From Helicobacteraceae bacterium (GTDB lineage: Bacteria; Campylobacterota; Campylobacteria; Campylobacterales; SZUA-545), in contig JAISOU010000070.1 of NCBI GenBank assembly GCA_031275395.1, positions 1 to 25,662 on the forward strand: a stretch of DNA of 25,662 nucleotides, written 5' to 3'. Numbering within the stretch: position 1 is the first letter of the stretch; every line of letters begins with the position of its first letter. The notes beneath the pieces are model-generated. The model saw nothing but the letters and a program-made list of their open reading frames with translations. It made no database searches and was not told the origin of the DNA. Made by a program: the position numbers and the translations under genes. Below are positions 7,717-14,903 of the stretch, in pieces.

Positions 7717-8847
7717 TTATCTTCTAAAGTTACGAATGTTTATTTGGGTTTTTGCCGTCAAAGTCGCGCTTGTAAGAATCTCCGCGTTATTATAAATCCG
7801 AATCTCATAACGTCCGCTTTCTTTAGGCGCTAGAAACGTAACGCTTTGGTTTTTCTTATCGACGATTTTCGTTTCGATCGGCTCGCTTGAAGACGACCAT
7901 ATACGCCATACGCCTATCGTTATGCGTTTGTCGATCGAATCCCCTTTGACCCCGCTAAGTTTGATCGAGATTTTCTCGTTGGCGTTATAGGTCGTTTTAT
8001 CCGTAGCGATCTTGTATGAGTTGGAAGCGCTTCTAACGACCGTAAAACGTTTAGTCGCAAGTAGCGCTCCGCCATTTTTGGCGTAAGCTCTGATTTCAAA
8101 TTCGCCCGCTATTCCGGACGCGCGCAAAACGATTTTTTCGCCCGCAGACTTGGTTTCGCGGCGTTCGATCGGTTCGCGTTTATCCGCGTCGACCTCGATA
8201 ATCTCGCAGACGAAACCTCCTTTTGCGCCCTTTTGCGCGGCTTTATCTAACCTGATTTCGATCGGCTCGGCGGGCGCGTATTTGGTTTTTACAAGCGCAA
8301 TCGCGCCGATGGGCTTTCCCTCTTTTTGCTCGGCTTGTAGGAAACTTTTGATCTCGTTTTCGTATCTATACGCCGCGAAACTTAGAGCCGAAACGATCGC
8401 GATAAAAACGAAAGCGCATGCCAAAAAACCTTTCAAACTCGCCTGCGAGGATTTTGGGATATTGTTCTGCGCTAGGCAGACGCATAGCTTTTTGGCGATC
8501 GACGCGGAACCGCTTCCGACTACGCCTTGCACCTTGTTTAGTCCAAGCGCGAGTCCGGGCGGTAGATTTTCGATCGGATCGAGATAGACCGGGATAATCT
8601 TCTTTTGCCTGCGAAAAGCGTATTCGATCTCGCTTTGAACAAATAGCGAACCGACCGCCTCGATCGACAAAAAGACGATAAAAATCTTGCACTCGTCGAT
8701 CGCCCTTGCGATCTCGTCCGTCCAAGTAGAGCTGGCGCGGATTTCGCGGTCATACCAAACGCTATAACCGGCTTCCGCAAGACGATCGACGACCGACGCG
8801 ACGATTCTCGCGTTTTCGTGCGCGTAGCTGACAAATGCGGACGCCAT
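7717..8847 (-). CDS. TIR-domain membrane protein with tandem beta-rich C-terminal domains
   Basis: A 376-aa protein. Residues 1-130 form a TIR domain: it starts with AFVSYAHENA, has YSVWYDREI (28-36) and IFIVFLS (55-61), then SLFVQSE (67-73), where E73 matches the catalytic glutamate of NAD-cleaving bacterial TIRs. A single hydrophobic helix (about 139-160) follows. The rest is two similar beta-rich units, one opening with TKYAPAEPIEIRL (about 188-200) and one with TTYNANEKISIKL (about 285-297), resembling Ig-like or macroglobulin-type modules. Lysines before the helix suggest the TIR is cytoplasmic and the repeats periplasmic. GGAAG four nt upstream supports the start. No known defence partner gene is adjacent. 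NADase activity is inferred from the family. Confidence 0.85.
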   Translation of the reverse strand: MASAFVSYAHENARIVASVVDRLAEAGYSVWYDREIRASSTWTDEIARAIDECKIFIVFLSIEAVGSLFVQSEIEYAFRRQKKIIPVYLDPIENLPPGLALGLNKVQGVVGSGSASIAKKLCVCLAQNNIPKSSQASLKGFLACAFVFIAIVSALSFAAYRYENEIKSFLQAEQKEGKPIGAIALVKTKYAPAEPIEIRLDKAAQKGAKGGFVCEIIEVDADKREPIERRETKSAGEKIVLRASGIAGEFEIRAYAKNGGALLATKRFTVVRSASNSYKIATDKTTYNANEKISIKLSGVKGDSIDKRITIGVWRIWSSSSEPIETKIVDKKNQSVTFLAPKESGRYEIRIYNNAEILTSATLTAKTQINIRNFRR

Positions 8848-8980
8848 AAAACTTCCAACTTTCCCGCGCTAGCGGTTTTGTCTGATTACGACGATTTTAG
8901 CGCCGCGCCGCTTGAGCGCCGGAAAAACCGCGAACATCCTTCGTTCGCGCAAAAAGTTGCATAATTTTAGTAAAAAGACT

Positions 8981-9009
8981 TGACAATGGTTATATCAATG
9001 TTGTATAAT
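8981..9009 (+). promoter_or_regulatory. Sigma70 promoter of hsp20
   Basis: A consensus -35 TTGACA (8981-8986) and a consensus -10 TATAAT (9004-9009) are separated by 17 nt. This is the best promoter in the window and unusual for a phylum whose promoters normally lack a -35 box. Such strength fits a promoter that is held off by a repressor. Confidence 0.85.
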
Positions 9010-9013
9010 CTCA

Positions 9014-9040
9014 TTAGCGCTTAAAGCAACAGAGCGCTAA
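9014..9040. promoter_or_regulatory. CIRCE operator (HrcA binding site)
   Basis: TTAGCGCTT (9014-9022), nine bases, then GAGCGCTAA (9032-9040): the exact 9-9-9 layout of CIRCE (consensus TTAGCACTC-N9-GAGTGCTAA) with a changed but symmetric core. It covers the expected transcription start, so HrcA binding would block initiation until heat or misfolding stress. Confidence 0.85.
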
Positions 9041-9058
9041 TTTATTTAAGGAGTTCCT

Positions 9059-9475
9059 ATGGCGTTACAACGATTTGATCCATTTCAAGAGCTTCGCCGT
9101 CATTTACTTGACGCGTTTGGCGAAAAGGGCGACGGCGCGTCCAATCTGTCTAGTTTTAGTCCCGCGGTTAATACCCGCGAAACCGATTCGGCGTATCTGA
9201 TCGCGCTCGATCTGCCGGGCGTAGAAAAAGACGGGATTACGGTTGATCTCAAAGACAACGCGCTAAGCGTTAGCGGCGAACGAAAGTTTGAAAACGAAAT
9301 CAAAGAGGACGACTATTACCGCTTAGAGAGCCGTTACGGACGTTTTGAACGCCGTTTCAGCTTGCCCGACAACGCCGATCCGGAGGCGATCGAGGCGGTT
9401 TTCAAAAACGGCGTTTTAACCTTGACGCTTCCAAAAGCTCAATCTAAAAACGCAAAACAGATCGACGTTAAATAA
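9059..9475 (+). CDS. Small heat shock protein, Hsp20/alpha-crystallin family
   Basis: A 138-aa ATP-independent holdase chaperone that binds unfolding proteins in the cytoplasm. The alpha-crystallin domain spans about residues 34-130 and shows the family features: AYLIALDLPGVEKDGITVDL near the start, a SVSGERK segment and the closing NGVLTLTLPKA motif. The C-terminal KQIDVK provides the I-x-V/I anchor that links dimers into oligomers. AAGGAG (9048-9053) lies five nt before the ATG. The gene stands alone between hairpins and is driven by a consensus promoter with a CIRCE operator, so it should be under HrcA repression. Confidence 0.95.
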   Translation: MALQRFDPFQELRRHLLDAFGEKGDGASNLSSFSPAVNTRETDSAYLIALDLPGVEKDGITVDLKDNALSVSGERKFENEIKEDDYYRLESRYGRFERRFSLPDNADPEAIEAVFKNGVLTLTLPKAQSKNAKQIDVK

Positions 9476-9496
9476 CCGATCGTTTTGCTTTTATCG

Positions 9497-9524
9497 CCCG
9501 CTCCTTTGTAAAAATGGGAGCGGG
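9497..9524. terminator. Hairpin after hsp20
   Basis: CCCGCTCC (9497-9504) and GGAGCGGG (9517-9524) form a perfect 8-bp GC-rich stem starting 22 nt after the hsp20 stop. No T-tract follows, but its position fits an hsp20 terminator. Confidence 0.65.
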
Positions 9525-9600
9525 ATTAAGTTACCCCGCAAAACCAACGCTTGTAATGCAAAAGCTAGAATCCAACGCATTTGTAAAACCTACGCATTTA

Positions 9601-9621
9601 CCCGCAAACTAGCGGGGTTTT
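9601..9621 (+). terminator. Second, T-tailed hairpin between hsp20 and the convergent gene
   Basis: CCCGC (9601-9605), loop AAACTA and GCGGG (9612-9616), then GTTTT. This is a short rho-independent terminator on the plus strand, probably a backup for hsp20. It abuts the stop codon of the convergent gene. Confidence 0.55.
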
Positions 9622-9922
9622 ATACCCGTATATCCAACAACCTAGTCGATTCTTGCGCCTCTTTTTGAGGAAGCGCGGCGCGTTTTTTGCGGGCGCGCTC
9701 CTTCTCGTCCTCCTCTTTTTTCTGATGTTCTCGGTCGGGATTAACGCTTGCGTTGGCTTCCGCAGGTCTTGTCGCCTCAATCTCTTGGCGCTGATCTTGG
9801 GCCAAAGCGCCTGAAACCATCGTTTGAAAATCGGTTCTACTCTGCGCCTGCTGTTGCGCTTGCGCGGCGGCGGGCGCGTTTTGATTGGCGTAAATTACGC
9901 TTCCGATCGGAGTTATCGACAT
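9620..9922 (-). CDS. Small conserved Campylobacterota-type protein of unknown function
   Basis: A 100-aa hydrophilic protein. It opens with MSITPIGSVIYANQN, has a Gln/Ala-rich stretch (about 16-30), a central PAEANASVNPDREHQKKEE block, a very charged Lys/Arg/Glu region and a terminal LLDIRV. I recall similar small proteins in Campylobacter and Helicobacter with an ITPxGxxxYxNQN start, a DPEREH centre and a LDIKV end, all uncharacterised. It looks largely disordered or helical. The start is firm: AGGAGG lies five nt upstream, overlapping the end of the NFACT gene, so the two genes are coupled with a 9-nt gap. No function is assigned. Confidence 0.8.
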   Translation of the reverse strand: MSITPIGSVIYANQNAPAAAQAQQQAQSRTDFQTMVSGALAQDQRQEIEATRPAEANASVNPDREHQKKEEDEKERARKKRAALPQKEAQESTRLLDIRV

Positions 9923-9931
9923 CGTTGCCTC

Positions 9932-11230
9932 CTAATCTAGCCGAACAACCACGCTTTTCTGGCGCGAATAGGTTACGTGAGCGCCGTATTCGATTTTGAC
10001 AAATTGGCGCTTAGTATAATCGACCAAATAATCCCCTTTTTCACTAAGCGAAAAACGCGCGCATAGTTTTGCCGCTTTTTCAATCGCCTCGTCGGGAAGT
10101 TCGGCTTTGGCGGTTTGCACGATCAGATGCGCGCTTGGTCGTCCTTGCAGATGAAACCACACGTCGCGGGCTTTGGCGCGTTTAAGTAAAAGCGCGTTGC
10201 CCTTTTCGTTGCGCCCCAACAAAGCTCTGAAACCTCCTATTATAAACTCTTCTATCGGATCTTTGGCGCTTTTTTTAGCGCTTTGCCTCTGTTTTTTGGG
10301 CATAATCGTTTCAAGATCGTCTAAGTTTTTCGCCGCCGCCGCGCCCAAAACAAGCCGATCGTAAAAGGCGGCGCGCTCCTCCAAACTTTGGCGTTCTTGA
10401 AATACGCCGAGCGCTTTGGCGCGCCATTTTTTAGCGCGGGCAAATTTGCGTTCGGCTTCTTGTTGCGGAGTTCTTAAAACCTCCAAAGCAATCAACCGCG
10501 TTTTGCCCTCAAAATCCTTGATCGCCGCGTTAGAGCTATACGGCGCAATTTTGTTTAGATTCGCCAAAATCAACGCGCCCTCTTCGCTTGCGATCGCGGC
10601 CGCTTCTTCTAGCGCTCGAGGCGAAAGAAGCGTCGCTATGATCAACCTTAAACGCCGCGCCTTTTCGTTCGCAAAGGCGATCGCGGCGCTTTTGCGGCGT
10701 TCTAACTCCTTGCGCTCGAGCGCTTCCAAGCGCGATCGCAAAACGACGCGAACGTCGCCGATCGGTTCAACTCTGGGCTTAAAAGGCGGTTTTGGCGGCG
10801 CTTCGTAGGGAATCTGAAGAGCGGTAGTCCTTTTTAGGCTCTCCAAAATAACGCCGTTTTCGTCCAGCAAAAGCGCGTTAAGGCGGCGCGGGACAAACTC
10901 TAAAACCAGCGTCGTTTTGGTTTCTTTCCAGCCGTCGCTTTTTGCGAGCGCTAAGAATACGATCTTATCGTCCGCGCAGACGGTTATGTTTTCGATCGCG
11001 CTTTGATTAACGGCGCTCGATAGTAGTTTATCGAACGGCGCGTTGAAATCCCGCTCAAGACGTTCGCGTATAAAAGGCGCAAAAAGCGGCGCGCCCGCCG
11101 TAAAATCGGCGATCCAACTTTCGTCCTCGAAGCGAAGCGATAACCTATTGTCGTCTATGCGCCTAGCGCTTACGAGCCGCTTTTTGCTTCGTAAAATATC
11201 GACGATCGCTTTAAGTTCGCTATACTTCAT
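9932..11230 (-). CDS. NFACT-family protein (RqcH / fibronectin-binding-like)
   Basis: A 432-aa protein of the NFACT family (RqcH, FbpA, Rqc2/NEMF). In bacteria RqcH binds obstructed 50S-peptidyl-tRNA complexes and adds C-terminal alanine tails that mark stalled products for degradation. Residues about 1-160 fit NFACT-N (LEFVPRRLNALLLDENG near 120). A charged helical hairpin covers about 170-310. The C-terminal NFACT-R domain shows GRNEKGNALLLKRAKARDVWFH followed by PSAHLIV (about 335-370). It is shorter than Bacillus RqcH, as I recall for epsilonproteobacterial forms, so tailing activity is likely but not certain. It diverges from pglC across only 30 nt and is followed by the small protein gene. 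Confidence 0.88.
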   Translation of the reverse strand: MKYSELKAIVDILRSKKRLVSARRIDDNRLSLRFEDESWIADFTAGAPLFAPFIRERLERDFNAPFDKLLSSAVNQSAIENITVCADDKIVFLALAKSDGWKETKTTLVLEFVPRRLNALLLDENGVILESLKRTTALQIPYEAPPKPPFKPRVEPIGDVRVVLRSRLEALERKELERRKSAAIAFANEKARRLRLIIATLLSPRALEEAAAIASEEGALILANLNKIAPYSSNAAIKDFEGKTRLIALEVLRTPQQEAERKFARAKKWRAKALGVFQERQSLEERAAFYDRLVLGAAAAKNLDDLETIMPKKQRQSAKKSAKDPIEEFIIGGFRALLGRNEKGNALLLKRAKARDVWFHLQGRPSAHLIVQTAKAELPDEAIEKAAKLCARFSLSEKGDYLVDYTKRQFVKIEYGAHVTYSRQKSVVVRLD

Positions 11231-11260
11231 AGTTATTCTTTTTAAGGCGATTTTACCATT

Positions 11261-11878
11261 ATGATCTACCGCCGTTTTCTGAAACCTTTTGGCGATCGGC
11301 TTTTCGCGTTGATTCTGCTGATCTTATTTTCGCCCGTTATGATCGCGATCGCGCTGATCGTTTGGGCAAAACTAGGATCGCCGATATTATTTAAGCAGAT
11401 TCGCCCGGGACTTAACGCAAAACTTTTTAAGATTTACAAATTCAGATCGATGAGCGACAAGCGCGACGAAAACGGCGAATTGTTAAGCGATAAAGAACGA
11501 TTGGGGCGTTTTGGACGTATTTTGCGATCGTCTAGCCTCGACGAACTGCCTCAACTTTTTAACGTCTTTCGCGGCGATATGAGTTTTATCGGGCCGCGCC
11601 CGCTTTTATGCGAATATCTGCCGCGATACAACGCCTTTCAAGCCTCGCGCCACGAAGTTAAACCGGGCATAACCGGTTTGGCGCAGGTAAATGGACGAAA
11701 CGCGCAAAGCTGGAAAAAACGTTTTGAATACGACGTTTATTACGCGAAAAACGTCGGCTTTTGGCTTGATCTAAAGATCGCCTTTCTTACGATTAGCAAA
11801 GCGCTAAAACGCGAAGGCGTCAGCGAGGACGGAAACGCCACAAAATCGCCGTTTATGGGGGACGAAAACGGAGAGTAA
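11261..11878 (+). CDS. pglC: PglC-type phosphoglycosyl transferase (undecaprenyl-phosphate sugar-1-phosphate transferase)
   Basis: A monotopic phosphoglycosyl transferase that moves a sugar-1-phosphate (di-N-acetylbacillosamine in C. jejuni) from UDP-sugar to undecaprenyl phosphate, the first membrane step of glycan assembly. The 205-aa length and sequence closely follow C. jejuni PglC: a re-entrant membrane helix with SP at 24-25, [19 protein letters not shown] (about 59-77), catalytic D94-E95 in [11 protein letters not shown], then [25 protein letters not shown] and a C-terminal [11 protein letters not shown] tail. No other glycosylation gene lies in the window, so the rest of the pathway must be elsewhere. 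The sugar specificity is inferred from similarity. The ribosome binding site is weak. Confidence 0.88.
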   Translation: MIYRRFLKPFGDRLFALILLILFSPVMIAIALIVWAKLGSPILFKQIRPGLNAKLFKIYKFRSMSDKRDENGELLSDKERLGRFGRILRSSSLDELPQLFNVFRGDMSFIGPRPLLCEYLPRYNAFQASRHEVKPGITGLAQVNGRNAQSWKKRFEYDVYYAKNVGFWLDLKIAFLTISKALKREGVSEDGNATKSPFMGDENGE

Positions 11879-11998
11879 ACGACGAGCAAAAAATTATCGC
11901 GGCGATAGAAACAATCGTCAAAAAGACGCGGCAAAACGGGATTATTTATCTACCAAACAAATTGCGCCCGTAATTAAACGGATAATCCGCGCCCAACT

Positions 11999-13600
11999 TT
12001 AAGCGTTGATTTTTTCTACGCGAAGACGAAGACGAGAAACGCCGTTAAACGAATCGAGAAAAACGGCGTAATGAAAGCTAACGCGATCGCCGATATTTAG
12101 CTTTCGATCGCCTAGTAACCGATCGGCAAAAAATAAGATCGCCTCTAAGTTATCCACGCGATCGCAACTAAGAATCAATCGTAGATGAGCGCCGTCTTGC
12201 CCCATTTTTTTGCAATCTTTCACGAGCATATTTTTTGCGATAAAAATAGGTCTTGGATTACCTTCGCCAAAAGGCTCGAAGCGATCGATTATTTCGCATA
12301 GTTTTCGCGCGATCAAGAGCGGGTTTAATTCGCCTAAAACCGCTCTATTTTCGACAAAATCCGGTAGTTTTATCCGCGAGGCGGCGGCATAAAAAGCCTT
12401 TTTAAACTCGTCGATCCGATCGGCGGCAAGGTTAATGCCCGCAGCCTTTTTATGCCCGCCGAAACTTTTAACGTATTTTTCGCAGGAAGCGATCAGGCTT
12501 AATATATCTATTTCGCCGTAGCTTCTCGCGCTCGCCTTTGCGTTTTGCCCGTTAATCGCGATCGCGATCGCAGGTTTGTAAAAACGCTCGGCTAAACGCG
12601 CAGCCGCTATCCCGATCGCGCCTTCGTTCCAGCCGTTTGCGCTAACGACTATAGCGCTCTCTTTTTCCGTGCATTGCGTTAAAGCCTCGCCAATAATCGC
12701 CTCTTCGATTATCTTTCGCCTTTTCGCAAGATCGTCAAGTTTGGCAAGACGCTTAAAAGCCTCTTCGATCGTTTCGGATCTTAAAAAGTCGTAGGCTAAA
12801 CGAGAATGCTCTATTCGCCCCGCCGCGTTAATTTTTGGCGCGATCTTAAAAGCGATTTGTTCCGAATCGATAGGCGCTTGACAGATCGACTTTAGAGCGA
12901 TCGCGTAAGGGCGTCGGCAGAGATTCAGTCGTTTAATACCCGTTTTTGTCAGCGCGCGATTCGCTCCGTTTAACGCGACGCAATCGGCGATCGACGCGAG
13001 CGCCACAAACGCTAAAGCTTCGTTTAGATCAAACTCTACGCCAAGCGTTCGCGTCAAACTAGCCGCAAAATACCACGCGATCGAAGCGCCGCAAAGCTCT
13101 TTATATTTTGACGGACAGTCGGGCTGTCTGGGATTGATTATCGCATAGGCTTGCGGCGGAGTCTCTGGGCATATATGGTGATCGGTAATAATTAACGTTT
13201 TGCCCAACTCTTTTGCTCTTTTAGCCGTCTCGATCGCGTTTATTCCGTTATCGACAGTTACGATCAGATTCGCCTTTATTCGATCGATAATTTGCGGCGA
13301 AACGCCGTAACCCTCTTTGAAGCGATCCGGTAAATAAACGCCGTATTTTGTTTTGGGAAACTTTGCCTTTGCGCAATCAAAAAAATCGCTTAAAATTACG
13401 CTTGCGATCACGCCGTCTGCGTCGTAATCGCCTACGATCTCGATCGCTTCGCCCTCCTCTAAGGCGAGCGCGATTCTTTCGGTAGCTTCGCGCATACCCT
13501 TAAATGCGCTCGGCGATTCGATCTGATTTAACTTTTTAATCGCGTCGTTTTCAAAACGGGATTGCAAAATCGCGCTTAGCTCCTCAAACGAATCGATCAT
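11999..13600 (-). CDS. recJ: Single-stranded-DNA-specific exonuclease RecJ
   Basis: RecJ degrades single-stranded DNA 5' to 3' in recombinational and mismatch repair. The 533-aa product has the DHH-family motifs in order: GDYDADG (D58, D60, D62), TVDNGI (D117), and ITDHH (D140, H141, H142). Later come GCG-rich DHHA1 features, NGWNEGAIGIAAARLAERF and KSFGGHKKAAGINL, with the canonical GGH intact, unlike the other DHH protein in this window. The C-terminal part fits the OB-type domain. The gene follows hemJ by 20 nt and is probably co-transcribed with it. Confidence 0.95.
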   Translation of the reverse strand: MIDSFEELSAILQSRFENDAIKKLNQIESPSAFKGMREATERIALALEEGEAIEIVGDYDADGVIASVILSDFFDCAKAKFPKTKYGVYLPDRFKEGYGVSPQIIDRIKANLIVTVDNGINAIETAKRAKELGKTLIITDHHICPETPPQAYAIINPRQPDCPSKYKELCGASIAWYFAASLTRTLGVEFDLNEALAFVALASIADCVALNGANRALTKTGIKRLNLCRRPYAIALKSICQAPIDSEQIAFKIAPKINAAGRIEHSRLAYDFLRSETIEEAFKRLAKLDDLAKRRKIIEEAIIGEALTQCTEKESAIVVSANGWNEGAIGIAAARLAERFYKPAIAIAINGQNAKASARSYGEIDILSLIASCEKYVKSFGGHKKAAGINLAADRIDEFKKAFYAAASRIKLPDFVENRAVLGELNPLLIARKLCEIIDRFEPFGEGNPRPIFIAKNMLVKDCKKMGQDGAHLRLILSCDRVDNLEAILFFADRLLGDRKLNIGDRVSFHYAVFLDSFNGVSRLRLRVEKINA

Positions 13601-13620
13601 AATAAAAACGCGCGAACCGA

Positions 13621-14067
13621 TTAAAAAGGCTTAAGAACGACTAGGACGACAATCGCGATTAAAAAAAGCGTGGGAACTTCGTTGAAAAACCTAAAAAACT
13701 TGCCGCTTTTTTCGCACCGGTCGGTTTCGAGGAGCTTTCGTAAGTAACCCGCGTAAAAAAACCAGCCGATCAGGAGCGCGACAAGCGTCAGTTTGGCGTG
13801 CATCCAGCCGCCGCCAACCAGTAGCGGAAAATTTGGAAAGTAGTAAAAAAGCATAGCGCCGCCCGTGATTAGCGTTACGACGAAGGCGGGCAGACTGATG
13901 TATTTCCACAACTTTAGCTCTTGAATCTTGACGATGCGCGTATATTCCTTGTTTTCGTGGTTCTCGGCGTGGTACACAAAGAGGCGCGGCAGGTAAAACA
14001 TACCCGCGAACCACGAAACAACCGCGATTATATGGAGGGCTTTGATCGCGTCGTATGTGAAAATCAC
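13621..14067 (-). CDS. hemJ: Protoporphyrinogen IX oxidase HemJ
   Basis: HemJ oxidises protoporphyrinogen IX to protoporphyrin IX in the inner membrane, the penultimate step of haem synthesis, in bacteria without HemG or HemY. The 148-aa protein has four hydrophobic segments (about 7-28, 55-76, 89-108 and 131-146). It carries the family signatures ALHIIAVVSWFAGMFYLPRLFVYH (about 10-33, with H12 the likely haem ligand) and WMHAKL (88-93, with conserved K92). Length and layout match the UPF0093/HemJ family. It diverges from bpt and is followed by recJ. Confidence 0.93.
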   Translation of the reverse strand: MIFTYDAIKALHIIAVVSWFAGMFYLPRLFVYHAENHENKEYTRIVKIQELKLWKYISLPAFVVTLITGGAMLFYYFPNFPLLVGGGWMHAKLTLVALLIGWFFYAGYLRKLLETDRCEKSGKFFRFFNEVPTLFLIAIVVLVVLKPF

Positions 14068-14135
14068 CTTGAATCCTTATAGTTTTTGAGAGATTTTATC
14101 TAACTTTAATTAGAGTTGCAATTAGAAAGGCGGAA

Positions 14136-14876
14136 ATGTTTAGAGAGCTATCTTGGGAAACCTTTATATCGCGCGATAAACCGTGCCCCTATCTGGAGGG
14201 TTGTTCCTGCGCGACGCAATACCGCTTCGGAGGAGTTGGCGACGCGCTTTATGGCGAGTTGCTCCAGCGCGGTTGGCGGCGTTTTGGGCGGCTATTTTTT
14301 CGCCCCGCGTGCGCCGCGTGTTCGGAGTGCAAAAGCGTCAGAATCGATCCCAATAGCTTCGTTTGGAGTCGATCGTTTCGGCGCGTTTTGAAAAAATGCG
14401 AGCGTATCACGCTGAAAATCGACCACCCCGCGATTTGCGACAAACGCTTGGAACTTTACGAGCGCTATCATAAAGAAAGGGCAATCTCGCGCGGCTGGGA
14501 GATGGAAAGCTCCGATCCCGACGAGTATGATTACGCCTTTTTGGAGAGCGATGGAAATTACGCCTACGAGTTCGACTATTACTACCTTGATCGGCTAGTT
14601 TGCGTCGCTTTGGTCGATATACTGCGCGTAGGAGTTTCGGCGGTATATTGCTATTACGAGCCAGAAATGCCCTCTTTTTCGCTAGGCGTCAATTCGATCT
14701 TACGACAGACGCTTTTCGCGAAAGAACACGGATACAAGCGGCTTTATCTAGGCTATTTCGTAAGCGGCGCGAAAAGTCTAACATATAAGGCGCGTTTCAA
14801 ATCCTACGAGGTCTTGCTCGATCGACCCAGTTTGAATCAAACGCCAAAATGGATAAGCGATTATGCGCTAATCTAG
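14136..14876 (+). CDS. bpt: Aspartate/glutamate leucyltransferase Bpt
   Basis: Bpt adds leucine from Leu-tRNA to proteins with N-terminal Asp or Glu, turning them into N-degron substrates for ClpS-ClpAP. The 246-aa protein has the ATE N-terminal block with CPYLEGCSCATQYRF (about 17-31) and CxxC-type pairing at CAACSECKSVRI (about 59-70). The C-terminal acyltransferase-like half includes GVSAVYCYYEPEMPSFSLG and KRLYLGYFVSGAKSLTYKARF. Length matches bacterial Bpt, not the longer eukaryotic Ate1. AAGG five nt upstream supports the ATG. Leucyl rather than arginyl specificity is inferred from bacterial family membership. Confidence 0.9.
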   Translation: MFRELSWETFISRDKPCPYLEGCSCATQYRFGGVGDALYGELLQRGWRRFGRLFFRPACAACSECKSVRIDPNSFVWSRSFRRVLKKCERITLKIDHPAICDKRLELYERYHKERAISRGWEMESSDPDEYDYAFLESDGNYAYEFDYYYLDRLVCVALVDILRVGVSAVYCYYEPEMPSFSLGVNSILRQTLFAKEHGYKRLYLGYFVSGAKSLTYKARFKSYEVLLDRPSLNQTPKWISDYALI

Positions 14877-14903
14877 CGGCGAATTTTAATAACGGCGGAT
14901 AAA

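Noticed and set aside
8150-8587. 145-codon plus frame opposite the TIR gene
   Set aside because: Shadow of the TIR coding strand with no start signals; the TIR frame has clear domain motifs.
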